Positions 42,824-51,789 of a stretch of 64,000 nucleotides of DNA are shown here, piece by piece. How positions within the stretch are numbered: position 1 is the first letter of the stretch; each line of letters starts with the position of its first letter. The notes below the pieces were generated by a model, which was not told the DNA's origin, searched no databases, and saw only the letters and a list, made by a program, of their open reading frames with translations. The stretch is from the NCBI GenBank assembly GCA_023399595.1, contig JAEWOR010000026.1, positions 40,155-104,154 of the forward strand. Direction: 5' to 3'. The translations under genes were made by a program, and so were the position numbers. Source of the stretch: Bacteroidota bacterium. GTDB taxonomy: Bacteria > Bacteroidota > Bacteroidia > Flavobacteriales > Weeksellaceae.

Positions 42824-43588
42824 TTAAATTTCTATTTTACCTTTAAAAACTTGTTTTGCAGGGCCTTCTAGCCAAATATTTTTAAAAGAATGTCCATCCT
42901 TTTCAGCATAAACTTTAAGATTTCCACCTAAAGTTTTAATGTCCACAGATAATAGATTGTTTTTTTCCAAGAAAGTTAAAGCTGAAGCGGTAACTCCAGT
43001 TCCGCAACTGTAAGTTTCGTCTTCTACACCTCTTTCAAAGGTTCTCACAAATATTTGATTATCAGAAATTTGTTCTACAAAATTTACGTTAATTCCTTCT
43101 TGGAAATAATTTTCAGAATTTCTAATTTCTTGTCCTTTTGCAAAAACATTGAGTTTTTCTAGATCTTCAATATATTGTACATAATGTGGAGAACCTGTAT
43201 TCAAGACAAAATCTTCCCCATTATTAGAAATGCTTTCAACATCAATCATTTTTAGTTTAATAATTCCATTGTTAATTTCGGCTTCATGAATTCCGTCTAC
43301 TGCATTAAATGTGCATTTTTCTTCAAAAATATCCAGAAAAAAAGCAAAGGCTACTAAACATCTTCCGCCGTTTCCACACATGCTACTTTCGTTACCATCT
43401 GCATTATAATAGACCATTTTGAAATCGTATTGTTCGTCGTTTTCAAGAAGGATAAGTCCATCTGCACCAATACCAAAACGGCGGTGACAAAGTTTTTCTA
43501 TTAGTTCCTGATTTTTGGGAAAATCTAATGCGCGATTGTCTATCATTACAAAATCATTCCCAGTTCCTTGATATTTATAAAATTCCAT
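42824..43588 (-). CDS. dapF: Diaminopimelate epimerase
   Basis: The 254-residue enzyme has the two catalytic cysteines in the family motifs SSMCGNGGRC (Cys71) and YSCGTGVTASAL (Cys195), and the N-terminal KYQGTGNDFVMID. It converts LL- to meso-diaminopimelate for lysine and peptidoglycan. It is transcribed before mltG in the same operon (25-nt gap). Confidence 0.97.
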   Translation of the reverse strand: MEFYKYQGTGNDFVMIDNRALDFPKNQELIEKLCHRRFGIGADGLILLENDEQYDFKMVYYNADGNESSMCGNGGRCLVAFAFFLDIFEEKCTFNAVDGIHEAEINNGIIKLKMIDVESISNNGEDFVLNTGSPHYVQYIEDLEKLNVFAKGQEIRNSENYFQEGINVNFVEQISDNQIFVRTFERGVEDETYSCGTGVTASALTFLEKNNLLSVDIKTLGGNLKVYAEKDGHSFKNIWLEGPAKQVFKGKIEI

Positions 43589-43659
43589 GATTTGTTTAAA
43601 ATTTAGCCTACAAAAATACTAAAACTAATTGTCATTATCCTTATACTACATCATTGAAA

Positions 43660-43692
43660 AAACAAAGAACAGCAAGGCTGTTCTTTGTATAA
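43660..43692. terminator. Terminator after the Asn/Tyr-rich lipoprotein gene
   Basis: A perfect 12-bp stem ACAAAGAACAGC/GCTGTTCTTTGT with an AAG loop; a T run follows on the minus strand. Confidence 0.75.
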
Positions 43693-43707
43693 ATAGATTT
43701 GTTATGT

Positions 43708-44376
43708 TTATCTTCTAAATCCGCTTTCGTTGTTTCTTGAAGAAGAGGAAGAAGATGATGAACCAGAATTATATTGTCTTGAGTTTTCTGAATTTCCAGA
43801 GTTTCTATATCCGCCAGATGATTCATTGTTTCTCTGCGGGGTTGGAGCAGGAGTGGTAACTCTAGGAGTTGTAGAAGAATTATTGTTATTTCTATACCCT
43901 CTAGAATTATTGGATCTCGGTGTAGTTGTACTAGGAGCTACCTGCTGATTTTGGTTTCTATAATTTCTATTTTGGTTATTGGTTCTGAAACCGCTAGAAT
44001 TACTGTTTCTATTAGAAGAATTATTGTTTCTGTAACGGTTGTTATTATAGTTTCCGTTATTGTTGTTGGCTGAACCATAATTTCTTTGAGAAACCACGTT
44101 TCTTTTTTCAACATATATTTTTTGTCTGTTATTTCCGTAATAATATGGTATTCCACTATCATAATAATAGCTCATATCATTTCTGTAATAATAACCATCA
44201 TTTCCCCAATATCCTCCAGAACCATAATAGGTAGACGGTGCATAATAATAACCATTGTTATAATAGGCATCATTGTAAGGGTAATTGCCTCCGTAACCAC
44301 CATCAGTATAGGCAATACAAGAAGTTAAACTTCCCATTAAAATTAATCCTAAACCTATTTTTATTAAATTTTTCAT
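43708..44376 (-). CDS. Asn/Tyr/Ser-rich low-complexity lipoprotein
   Basis: The 222-residue protein has a lipobox (GSLTSC, Cys at residue 20) and a mature part dominated by Tyr/Gly (YYNNGYYYAPSTYYGSGGYW, residues 38-57) then Asn/Ser/Arg runs, ending with a Ser8 stretch (SSSSSSSS near 208). There is no enzyme motif. Such surface lipoproteins often adopt flexible, possibly adhesive structures, but function is unknown. Repetitive codons make slippage likely. It follows pnuC in the same direction with a 16-nt gap. Confidence 0.72.
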   Translation of the reverse strand: MKNLIKIGLGLILMGSLTSCIAYTDGGYGGNYPYNDAYYNNGYYYAPSTYYGSGGYWGNDGYYYRNDMSYYYDSGIPYYYGNNRQKIYVEKRNVVSQRNYGSANNNNGNYNNNRYRNNNSSNRNSNSSGFRTNNQNRNYRNQNQQVAPSTTTPRSNNSRGYRNNNNSSTTPRVTTPAPTPQRNNESSGGYRNSGNSENSRQYNSGSSSSSSSSRNNESGFRR

Positions 44377-44392
44377 AATGTTTTTAAAGAAT

Positions 44393-45052
44393 TTACTTTT
44401 TAAAATTTTTTTTCCAATTTTGGTATCCTAAGATAGCCATACCTGTAAATACCAAATACTGTACCGAAGTTATACCAAGCCCTTTATACAGCATCATAGG
44501 GACACAAATGAAATCTCCAATAATCCAGAAAATCCAATTTTCTATGCGTCGTTTTGCCATGAGCCACATTCCCACCAAAAAAATAGCAGTTGTAAAAACA
44601 TCAAGCCAATTGGCCCAATCTAAATGATAAAGTCCTAAATCTATATTTTCAAATGAAAAATTATTGTCGATAGCGGGTTTAAAATAATAAACTACAGTTA
44701 CTAATAATAAACTTACTACAAATAGTATTGAAGCCAATAGCCATTCTTTTTTTGTAGTCCAAGAAACATCTACATGAATATGGTCTTCAGCATTTTTAGA
44801 CCAAAGAATCCAACCGTAAATACTCATCACAGTATAGTAAAAATTAATCAACATATCTCCTAAAAGCCCGAAATTAAAGAGGATATACACGTAAAGCGCT
44901 GTAGAAACAATACCAGTAGGATACACCCAAATATTCTTTTTGATAGAGAAGAAAACACTTAAAACACCAAAAATGGTAGCCAAAGCCTCCAGAAATATTT
45001 GTAAATAAGTGTAAGATTCGTAGGGTTTAATAAAAAGATCGTGCAAATTCAT
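44393..45052 (-). CDS. pnuC: PnuC-family nicotinamide riboside transporter
   Basis: The 219-residue protein has seven or so hydrophobic segments and the PnuC signatures WVYPTGIVSTALYVYILF and YTVMSIYGWILW, with VQYLVFTGMAILGYQNW at the end. PnuC carries nicotinamide riboside; related PnuT carries thiamine, but no TPP riboswitch is recognised upstream, so the NAD branch is preferred. It is divergent from the amino-acid permease gene. Confidence 0.88.
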   Translation of the reverse strand: MNLHDLFIKPYESYTYLQIFLEALATIFGVLSVFFSIKKNIWVYPTGIVSTALYVYILFNFGLLGDMLINFYYTVMSIYGWILWSKNAEDHIHVDVSWTTKKEWLLASILFVVSLLLVTVVYYFKPAIDNNFSFENIDLGLYHLDWANWLDVFTTAIFLVGMWLMAKRRIENWIFWIIGDFICVPMMLYKGLGITSVQYLVFTGMAILGYQNWKKNFKK

Positions 45053-45218
45053 GAGTTCAAAAATAGTTAAAATTTGAGAGTTCTAAAATTTAGATAATCA
45101 TCATAAAAATCTTTTTTTTGAATAAAAAAAACTACTTTAAATCGCATAAATATTAATATTATACACTAAGTATTCCAATTTTTTTTTATTTTCGTGAATC
45201 TTTAATTATAGTATATAT

Positions 45219-46754
45219 ATGTCAAATATTTGGATTAAAAAGCCCATCAGCACCTATGAAGCTGAAATGAAAAAAAGTGAGCTGAAAAGGGTTTTAGGTA
45301 AATGGAGTTTAACAGCTATTGGTGTTGGAGCTATTATAGGTGGTGGAATTTTTGTACTTACGGGTACAGGAGCATATTATCATGCGGGTCCTGCCTTAGC
45401 ACTTTCGTTTATTGTAGCGGGTATCGCTTGTATTTTTGCAGCTTTATGTTATGCAGAATTCTCATCTATTATTCCTGTAGAAGGTTCAGCATATGCTTAT
45501 GCTTACGGGACTGTAGGAGAAATATTTGCTTGGGGATTGGGCTGGTGTCTAATATTGGAGTATGCCATGGCGAGTATGGCGGTAGCGGTAAGTTGGTCTG
45601 GGTATTTCAATAAATTCCTGAAAATGTTTGGTATACATCTGCCGGAGTATTTAACAAATGATCCTGTAAGTTATGCAGGAGAAGGTTTTTCAGTAAATCT
45701 TCCTGCTTTAGTTATAGTTCTTTTAATTACTGCTTTGGTGGCAAAAGGAACTAAAGAAGCTGCAAAAACCAATAATTTTATTGTAATTCTTAAAACTTCT
45801 GCGGTTATTTTTGTAGTCATTGTAGGTGCTTTTTATGTAGTTCCAGAAAATTGGTTTCCTTTTGTTCCTGCAGAAAAAACAATATTAATGCCTAGTGGAG
45901 AAGAAGCTCCTGCCTATGGTTTTCATGGTATTATTTCTGGTGCAGCAGCCATCTTTTTTGCTTATATTGGTTTTGATGCGGTTTCTACTCAAGCTGGAGA
46001 AGCTATTAACCCTAAAAAAGATGTTCCATTTGCTATTATTACCTCTTTACTTATTTGTACCGTATTATACATTGCTGTTTCTTTGGTGTTAACAGGAATG
46101 ATGAATTACGAACTTTTTGATCCTAAAGGTCCATATCCAGATGCTATTAAAGCTCCTGTAGCGTATGCATTTGAAGTGGCAGGTAAGCCTTGGGCAAGTA
46201 ATATTATTACAGTTGCCGCTACAGTAGGTTTAATTTCTGTAATCATGGTAATGATTATGGGACAATCTAGAATTTTTATGGGAATGTCCAAGGATGGATT
46301 AATACCTAAGTTTTTTGGAGACTTACATCCTAAAACAAAAACGCCTTATAAAGGTATTATTTTATTAGGTAGCATTGTTGCTGTAGTAGCGTCATTAACT
46401 CCAATTTCTACATTGGCACATATGACGAGTTTCGGTACTTTATTTGCGTTTACCATGGTTTGTATTGCGGTTTGGGTACTTAGAAAAAAAGAGCCTAATT
46501 TAGTTCGTCCATTTAAAGTTCCTTTCGTTAATTTTGTAGTAGTTTGCGGAGTTCTTATTAACTTATATTTAATAATCACTTTGGATAAACTAGCTTTACA
46601 ATTGTCTTTAATTTGGGTAGCTTTGGGGATTATTGTATATTTTTTATATAGTAAAAAACATTCTAAACTACAGAAAGGTGAGTTTGGAGAAACTTTCAAA
46701 GCCGAGCAAAAGCCTCTTGAGGAAGTTGATATCGATATTGATAACAAAAAATAA
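45219..46754 (+). CDS. APC-superfamily amino-acid permease
   Basis: The 511-residue protein has 12-14 hydrophobic helices and the APC opening GVGAIIGGGIFVLTGTG followed by ALSFIVAGIACIFAALCYAE, as in the YfnA/CAT cationic amino-acid transporters. It should import amino acids with protons. The C-terminus is a short hydrophilic tail (KPLEEVDIDIDNKK). It is monocistronic, with a terminator after it. The substrate cannot be read. Confidence 0.9.
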   Translation: MSNIWIKKPISTYEAEMKKSELKRVLGKWSLTAIGVGAIIGGGIFVLTGTGAYYHAGPALALSFIVAGIACIFAALCYAEFSSIIPVEGSAYAYAYGTVGEIFAWGLGWCLILEYAMASMAVAVSWSGYFNKFLKMFGIHLPEYLTNDPVSYAGEGFSVNLPALVIVLLITALVAKGTKEAAKTNNFIVILKTSAVIFVVIVGAFYVVPENWFPFVPAEKTILMPSGEEAPAYGFHGIISGAAAIFFAYIGFDAVSTQAGEAINPKKDVPFAIITSLLICTVLYIAVSLVLTGMMNYELFDPKGPYPDAIKAPVAYAFEVAGKPWASNIITVAATVGLISVIMVMIMGQSRIFMGMSKDGLIPKFFGDLHPKTKTPYKGIILLGSIVAVVASLTPISTLAHMTSFGTLFAFTMVCIAVWVLRKKEPNLVRPFKVPFVNFVVVCGVLINLYLIITLDKLALQLSLIWVALGIIVYFLYSKKHSKLQKGEFGETFKAEQKPLEEVDIDIDNKK

Positions 46755-46760
46755 AAATGT

Positions 46761-46790
46761 AAATTCCGCTAGCTTTAGCGGAATTTTTAT
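46761..46790 (+). terminator. Terminator after the amino-acid permease gene
   Basis: AAATTCCGCTA pairs with TAGCGGAATTT around GCTT, then a T run. Confidence 0.8.
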
Positions 46791-46799
46791 TTTTGAATT

Positions 46800-47816
46800 A
46801 TGAGAAAATTTACCTTTTTAATTTTTGTATTTTATATAAGTATTTTAAATGCGCAAAAATTGAGTTTTGAAACTTTATTAAATGATGAAATTTCTATTAG
46901 AGCGATTCAAGTTGATAAAGATAAGGTTTGGTACGCGGGTTCAAAATCTAAACTAGGTTATGTTAATTTGGAAAATTCTCTTGATAAAAAACAAATTATA
47001 CTTTCTGATAAAAAATTAGAGTTTAGAACATTGGCTCAGGATAAAAACGCATTTTATGCCATAAATATAGAAAGTCCGGCCAATTTTTATAAAGTGGATA
47101 AGAACACATTAAAAACGAAAATTATTTTTACAGATACTGTAAAAACAGCATTTTACGATGCTTTGCATTTTGCGAATAATAATTTCTATACCTTTAGTGA
47201 TCCTAAAAAAGACTTAGATCTCAGATTTTTAAAATTCACATCTAAAAAAAATCTTTTTAAGTTTAGTTTTTATGATGATATAAAACTTAATGAAGGTGAG
47301 GCTGCTTTTGCGGCGAGTAATTCTAATATTGCTTCCTCAAAAAAGCATCTGTGGATAGCTACAGGAGGAAAGTCTTCAAGAATTATTAGAATGGATTTTA
47401 AAACCCAAAAATTTGAAGTTTTTGAAACTCCTTTTGTTCAAGGAGAATCTTCGCAAGGTATTTATTCTATTGATTTTTATAATGATGATGTCGGAATTGC
47501 AGTTGGCGGAGATTATACCCAACAACAAGCCAATATCAATAATATTGCGATTACTAATAACGGAGGAAAAACATGGACCATTCAAGCTTCTGGGAAAAAT
47601 GCTGGATATAAAACCTGCGTGAAAATTCGCCCAAACTCTAAAGGAAAACATATTATCGCAGTGGGAGATCAAAATATTGAATTTTCTAGTGATTTTGGAA
47701 AAACTTGGACAAAAATTTCCGATGAAAAAGGATTGTTTGTCTGCACTTGGATAGATGAAAATACTTTAGTTTTTGCCGGAAAAAATAGAATTCTAAAGGC
47801 AAAATTCACTTTTTAA
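46800..47816 (+). CDS. Exported BNR/YCF48-like beta-propeller protein
   Basis: The 338-residue protein has a signal peptide (to about ILNAQK, residue 19) and a propeller-like repeat sequence with Asp-box/BNR motifs (NNGGKTWTIQASG, SSDFGKTWTKISD) and GIAVGGDYTQ, resembling YCF48/photosystem assembly-like proteins often annotated as oxidoreductases. No catalytic motif is visible, so a binding role is more likely. It sits 4 nt after the permease terminator and has no obvious partner. Periplasmic or surface location is inferred from the signal peptide. Confidence 0.75.
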   Translation: MRKFTFLIFVFYISILNAQKLSFETLLNDEISIRAIQVDKDKVWYAGSKSKLGYVNLENSLDKKQIILSDKKLEFRTLAQDKNAFYAINIESPANFYKVDKNTLKTKIIFTDTVKTAFYDALHFANNNFYTFSDPKKDLDLRFLKFTSKKNLFKFSFYDDIKLNEGEAAFAASNSNIASSKKHLWIATGGKSSRIIRMDFKTQKFEVFETPFVQGESSQGIYSIDFYNDDVGIAVGGDYTQQQANINNIAITNNGGKTWTIQASGKNAGYKTCVKIRPNSKGKHIIAVGDQNIEFSSDFGKTWTKISDEKGLFVCTWIDENTLVFAGKNRILKAKFTF

Positions 47817-47828
47817 AATAAACTTTCA

Positions 47829-47860
47829 ATAGCTATAAGCTATAGAATAGATAGCAAATC
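47829..47860. repeat. AGCTATA tandem unit with repeat relatives
   Basis: AGCTATA occurs twice in tandem (47831-47844), followed by GAATAGATAGCAAA. A similar string lies at 28064-28095. Confidence 0.35.
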
Positions 47861-47940
47861 TCATTTTTCATTAGTTTTTACTCCTAACTTATTTCGTATT
47901 TTTGTAAAAATTTTTTTTGAGTTTGAATAAAGTATTCTCT

Positions 47941-48054
47941 ATGGCAAGTGGAGTAGTAGATGTAATATTGTTGGAAAACACCGAAGAGGCAACTATTCAA
48001 GAAAACAATTTAGATTCAGAAAAAAATAATGAAGAAGAACAAGATAAAGAATAA
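47941..48054 (+). CDS. Very small acidic protein upstream of hemN
   Basis: The 37-codon ORF starts with ATG and reads MASGVVDVILLENTEEATIQ followed by an acidic Asn/Glu-rich tail ending EEEQDKE. It ends 5 nt before hemN, as in a coupled pair, and has a TATTTTTG -7-like box upstream (47897-47904). It has no known family to me. The regular codon use and tight spacing support translation, but the short length makes this uncertain. Confidence 0.45.
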   Translation: MASGVVDVILLENTEEATIQENNLDSEKNNEEEQDKE

Positions 48055-48059
48055 ATAAA

Positions 48060-49418
48060 ATGAGTTCATTAATTAATAAATATAATATTCCGGGACCAAG
48101 ATACACCTCTTATCCTACGGTTCCATTTTGGGACGAAAACAGTTTTACACCCAAAAAATGGTTAGAATCTGTAAAAAAATCATTTGAAGAAAGTAATGAT
48201 GAAGAAGGAATTTCCATTTATATCCATCTTCCTTTTTGTGAGGCTTTATGTACATTTTGTGCATGTCATAAAAGGATTACTAAGCAACATTCTGTAGAAG
48301 TTCCATATTTAGAATCTGTTCTTAAAGAATGGGATTTGTACATTAAATTATTCGGAAGAAAACCCAAAATAAAAGAACTTCATTTAGGAGGAGGAACCCC
48401 AACGTTTTTCTCGGTGGAGAATTTAAGAACACTTTTGGAAGGTATTTTCTCAAAATCTGAAATTGCTGAACATCCAGAATTTAGTTTTGAAGGGCATCCT
48501 AATAACACCACCAAAGAACATTTGCAAATGTTTTACGATTTAGGTTTTAGAAGGGTAAGTTTTGGGGTTCAGGATTATGATCCTAAAGTTCAAAAAGCCA
48601 TCAATAGAGTTCAGCCTTTTGAAAATGTAAAAAATGTGACCGAGTGGGCAAGAGAAATAGGTTATATAAGTATTTCTCATGATTTGGTTTTTGGTCTTCC
48701 ACATTCCAATTGGGAAAGTATGGAGCATACCATTCATAAAACTTTGGAGTTGCATCCGGATCGTTTGGCTTTCTATTCTTATGCGCACGTTCCATGGATA
48801 AAAGGAGTTGGACAAAGAGGTTTTGATGAAAATGATTTACCAAGTGGTGAAGAAAAAAGAAGACTCTATGAAAATGGGAAAAAACTTCTTGAAGAATTGG
48901 GATATTTAGAAGTAGGAATGGATCATTTCTCTTTGGAACATGACGATTTGTATCAATCATTATTAAATGGTAAAATCCATAGAAATTTCATGGGATATTC
49001 ATCTAGTAAAACACAACTTATGATTGGTTTGGGGATGAGTTCTATTTCAGATTCTTGGTATGCTTTTGCACAAAATGAAAAATCTGTGGAAGAATATCAA
49101 AAAATTGTTGAAGAAGGCGTAATCCCAGTGGTAAAAGGACATATTCTGAATAAAGAAGATTTAATTATCCGTCAGCATATTCTCAATTTAATGTGTCGTT
49201 TAGAAACTTCTTGGAATGATGAAACCTATATACCAGAAATTGAAAATGCTATTGAGCACTTACAAGAAATGGAAAACGATGGTTTGGTTGAAATTTCTGA
49301 AAACTCAATAAAAATTACAGAAAAAGGAAGGCCTTTCACCCGAAATGTAGCCATGACTTTTGATCTTCGAATGTTACGAAACAAACCTGAAACAAGGATT
49401 TTTTCTATGACGATATAA
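48060..49418 (+). CDS. hemN: Oxygen-independent coproporphyrinogen III oxidase
   Basis: The 452-residue radical-SAM enzyme has the HemN cluster motif CX3CX2CXC at Cys60, Cys64, Cys67 and Cys69 (LPFCEALCTFCACHKRI), then LHLGGGTPTFF, GHPNNTTKEHL and SFGVQDYDPKVQKAINR. It oxidises coproporphyrinogen III to protoporphyrinogen IX without oxygen. The CX3CX2CXC form is the true HemN type, not HemW. A terminator follows. Confidence 0.95.
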   Translation: MSSLINKYNIPGPRYTSYPTVPFWDENSFTPKKWLESVKKSFEESNDEEGISIYIHLPFCEALCTFCACHKRITKQHSVEVPYLESVLKEWDLYIKLFGRKPKIKELHLGGGTPTFFSVENLRTLLEGIFSKSEIAEHPEFSFEGHPNNTTKEHLQMFYDLGFRRVSFGVQDYDPKVQKAINRVQPFENVKNVTEWAREIGYISISHDLVFGLPHSNWESMEHTIHKTLELHPDRLAFYSYAHVPWIKGVGQRGFDENDLPSGEEKRRLYENGKKLLEELGYLEVGMDHFSLEHDDLYQSLLNGKIHRNFMGYSSSKTQLMIGLGMSSISDSWYAFAQNEKSVEEYQKIVEEGVIPVVKGHILNKEDLIIRQHILNLMCRLETSWNDETYIPEIENAIEHLQEMENDGLVEISENSIKITEKGRPFTRNVAMTFDLRMLRNKPETRIFSMTI

Positions 49419-49423
49419 AGCTT

Positions 49424-49453
49424 AAAACGACTTTCGTGGAAGTCGTTTTTTTA
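49424..49453 (+). terminator. hemN terminator
   Basis: AAACGACTT pairs with AAGTCGTTT, then T7. Confidence 0.75.
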
Positions 49454-49497
49454 TAGATTTTTTTCTTAATTTAGTTCATCCAGAAACCATCCAAATC

Positions 49498-50043
49498 ATG
49501 GGCAAACAAAATCAAGAAGACTTTTTAGAAGTTTTAAAAAATCGTTTTGAAAAAAATAAACCTCTTCATCCATCAATACAATGGAAAGATGTGGACAAGA
49601 AATTAAGAGAATCTCCCAAAAAAATTTCAATATTAAAGAAAATGGAAGAAACTGGCGGAGAACCAGATGTCATTGGATGGGATGAAAAAACAAATGCTTT
49701 TATTTTTTGCGATTGCTCTACAGAAAGTCCCAAAGAAAGAAGAAGTTGGTGTTATGATAAAGCTGCTTGGGAATCTAGAAAACAAAATAAGCCAGAAAAT
49801 AATGCAGTAGATGTTGCTAAAGAAATGGGAGTTGAACTTCTAACCGAGGAGGAATACAAACAGCTTCAAAGTTTAGGAAATTTCGATCTTAAAACATCTT
49901 CATGGTTGAAAACGCCCGACAATATTAGAAAATTCGGAGGAGCCATTTTTGGAGATAAAAGATACAACCATACTTTTATTTATCATAACGGTGCAGATTC
50001 TTATTATGCTGCAAGAGGATTTAGAGGCTTGTTAAAAGTGTAA
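49498..50043 (+). CDS. DUF4256 protein
   Basis: The 181-residue protein matches the DUF4256 pattern: IQWKDVDKKL, KKMEETGGEPDVIGWDEKT, IFCDCSTESPKERRSWCYD and NHTFIYHNGADSYYAARGFR. The family is widespread in Bacteroidota and Firmicutes with no known function. Cysteines in FCDCS and WCYD and His/Tyr residues near the C-terminus are conserved and could form a metal site. It is a lone gene without a signal peptide, so cytoplasmic. Confidence 0.82.
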   Translation: MGKQNQEDFLEVLKNRFEKNKPLHPSIQWKDVDKKLRESPKKISILKKMEETGGEPDVIGWDEKTNAFIFCDCSTESPKERRSWCYDKAAWESRKQNKPENNAVDVAKEMGVELLTEEEYKQLQSLGNFDLKTSSWLKTPDNIRKFGGAIFGDKRYNHTFIYHNGADSYYAARGFRGLLKV

Positions 50044-50146
50044 TGGTCCAGTTTTGAAAATATTTTTACATCATTTTTTATTTCGCTTCAATCAAGGGCT
50101 TTAGAATATTTATAGTTCAAATTATTAGAAATAAATCCAATTAAAA

Positions 50147-50180
50147 CAAAAAAAGGAATAGCAATATTCCTTTTTTTGTT
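50147..50180. terminator. Bidirectional terminator
   Basis: AAAAAAAGGAATA pairs with TATTCCTTTTTTT around GCAA. Confidence 0.8.
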
Positions 50181-50188
50181 TTAAATTT

Positions 50189-50223
50189 CTAACATCTAAC
50201 ATCTAACATCTAACATCTAACAT
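50189..50223. repeat. Perfect 5x CTAACAT heptamer array
   Basis: CTAACAT is repeated five times without error (50189-50223), ending at the stop codon of the sugar dehydrogenase gene. It has the same consensus as the purC/purF arms, here without an S23 gene. Confidence 0.75.
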
Positions 50224-50224
50224 C

Positions 50225-51583
50225 TTATTCTTTTATTATTTTTTGAGAATATATTTTTTCACTACCATTTTTTATAGTTATAAAATAAATTCCTTTAGGA
50301 AGCAATGAAATATCAATCTCATTATTTTTCACATCTTCTTTCAATAGTATTTTTCCTTCCATATTAATTATTTCTGCTTGATAGTTTTTTTTATTAATTC
50401 CTTCAATATAAAGAATCTTTGAAGCTGGGTTGGGATAAATTTTTATACTTGCAAAATCAGTTTCTTGAGTTCCTAAAGTAGTAGATTTAATTTTATAAAT
50501 TTTCCCTGAACCTCTAGAAATGAGATATAATTCCTTTTGAAAATCTTCACCAAAACTTGAAAAATTATTTCCTGCAAAAGTAGATGACCATGTAATGGAG
50601 TTATCTGCATTTACTAGCCCTATTTGTGGAGTGCAATAATCTGTAAAAAAGTATTTTCCCTGGAAAACAGGATAACTCGTTCCTCTGTAAACATAGCCTC
50701 CAGTTATGGAGCACCTTCCGTTAGAATGGTCATAAGTGGTAACTGGAAACGTCATTATAGACTGTGAAGCACATCCTGAAGAATTGTAGACAGAATTTCC
50801 TTCATAACAACGCCAACCATAATTAATCCCCGATTGTGAAATCGGATTTTTATTAATTTCTTCGATGGCATTTTGGCCAACATCTGCAATCCAAACATTT
50901 CCTGCAGTAGTATCAAAAGAGAATTTCCAAGCATTTCTTAAACCATAAGACCAAATTTCTGGCGCACCTCCTGCTGTAGCAAATGGGTTATTAGCGGGAA
51001 TATTATATGGAGTAGATGAGTTGATGTCTAATCTTAAAATTTTCCCTAATAAGGAATTTTTATTCTGGGAGTTATTATTGGGATCGCCACCGCTTCCACC
51101 ATCACCCGTAGAAATCCAAAGCATTCCATCGGGGGCGAAGTGTATACTTCCACCATTATGGTTATCAAAAGGCTTGGGAATACTAATGATAATTTTTTCA
51201 GAAGTAGGGTCTGCAACATTAGGATTAGCAGCACTTGTAGTAAACCTTGCTACGGTAATATTTCCTGTAGTTGCGGCATTGTAATACACAAAAAAATATT
51301 TGTTACTAGCATAATTGGGATGAAAAGCCAATCCAAGAAGCCCTCGTTCTCCACCAAATGTTATTTTTGATGTAACATTCAAAAAATCTGTTGTATTTAC
51401 TGTTCCATTAGCGTTTACAACTTTTATAGCGCCAGTTTGCTGCACTACAAATAACCTGTTATCATTAGCATGTGCTATTTCTACAGGATTGCTCAAACCA
51501 CTTGCAAATTCCTCCAAATTAATAATTTGTGAATAAAAAGATATGGAAGAAAAAACACTAAAAAGAAGAAGATGTTTTTTCAT
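50225..51583 (-). CDS. Secreted PQQ-dependent sugar dehydrogenase-like protein with T9SS domain
   Basis: The 452-residue protein has a signal peptide (to about FYSQ, residue 19), a six-bladed propeller of the glucose/sorbosone dehydrogenase family (about 25-365: GERGLLGLAFHPNY, NHNGGSIHFAPDGMLWISTGDGG, WSYGLRNAWKFSFD) and a T9SS sorting domain (IYPNPASKILYIEG ... LPKGIYFITI). It would oxidise extracellular sugars or aldoses with PQQ if functional; cofactor residues were not checked one by one. Stop codon abuts a heptamer array. Confidence 0.88.
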   Translation of the reverse strand: MKKHLLLFSVFSSISFYSQIINLEEFASGLSNPVEIAHANDNRLFVVQQTGAIKVVNANGTVNTTDFLNVTSKITFGGERGLLGLAFHPNYASNKYFFVYYNAATTGNITVARFTTSAANPNVADPTSEKIIISIPKPFDNHNGGSIHFAPDGMLWISTGDGGSGGDPNNNSQNKNSLLGKILRLDINSSTPYNIPANNPFATAGGAPEIWSYGLRNAWKFSFDTTAGNVWIADVGQNAIEEINKNPISQSGINYGWRCYEGNSVYNSSGCASQSIMTFPVTTYDHSNGRCSITGGYVYRGTSYPVFQGKYFFTDYCTPQIGLVNADNSITWSSTFAGNNFSSFGEDFQKELYLISRGSGKIYKIKSTTLGTQETDFASIKIYPNPASKILYIEGINKKNYQAEIINMEGKILLKEDVKNNEIDISLLPKGIYFITIKNGSEKIYSQKIIKE

Positions 51584-51758
51584 AATGGGTTGATATTTAA
51601 GTTGTTTTAAATTTAAGAAAAAAAAATGAAAACAATATTTTTATTGATATGCTAAAAAAATGGAAAATTTTTATCAATATGAAAAAAATACAAATTTGCA
51701 TGTCATTGAAAATAAATAGATTCAGTTGTTAAAAATTCATAAAATATCAAAAAATCAT

Positions 51759-51766
51759 TATATTTG
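51759..51766 (+). promoter_or_regulatory. secDF -7 promoter element
   Basis: TATATTTG fits TAnnTTTG and lies 23 nt before the secDF ATG. No TTG at the usual distance was found, so only the -7 element is supported. Confidence 0.35.
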
Positions 51767-51789
51767 CCGATTAAATTTAACGTATAACA

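Noticed and set aside
45053..45218. TPP or other riboswitch upstream of pnuC
   Set aside because: No conserved riboswitch core words could be recognised in the spacer.
46346..46747. 133-codon minus-strand open frame over the amino-acid permease
   Set aside because: It is antisense to conserved transmembrane helices and has no start context.
48601..48960. 119-codon open frame on the minus strand inside hemN
   Set aside because: It is a shadow of the hemN coding sequence, without motifs or a signal of its own.
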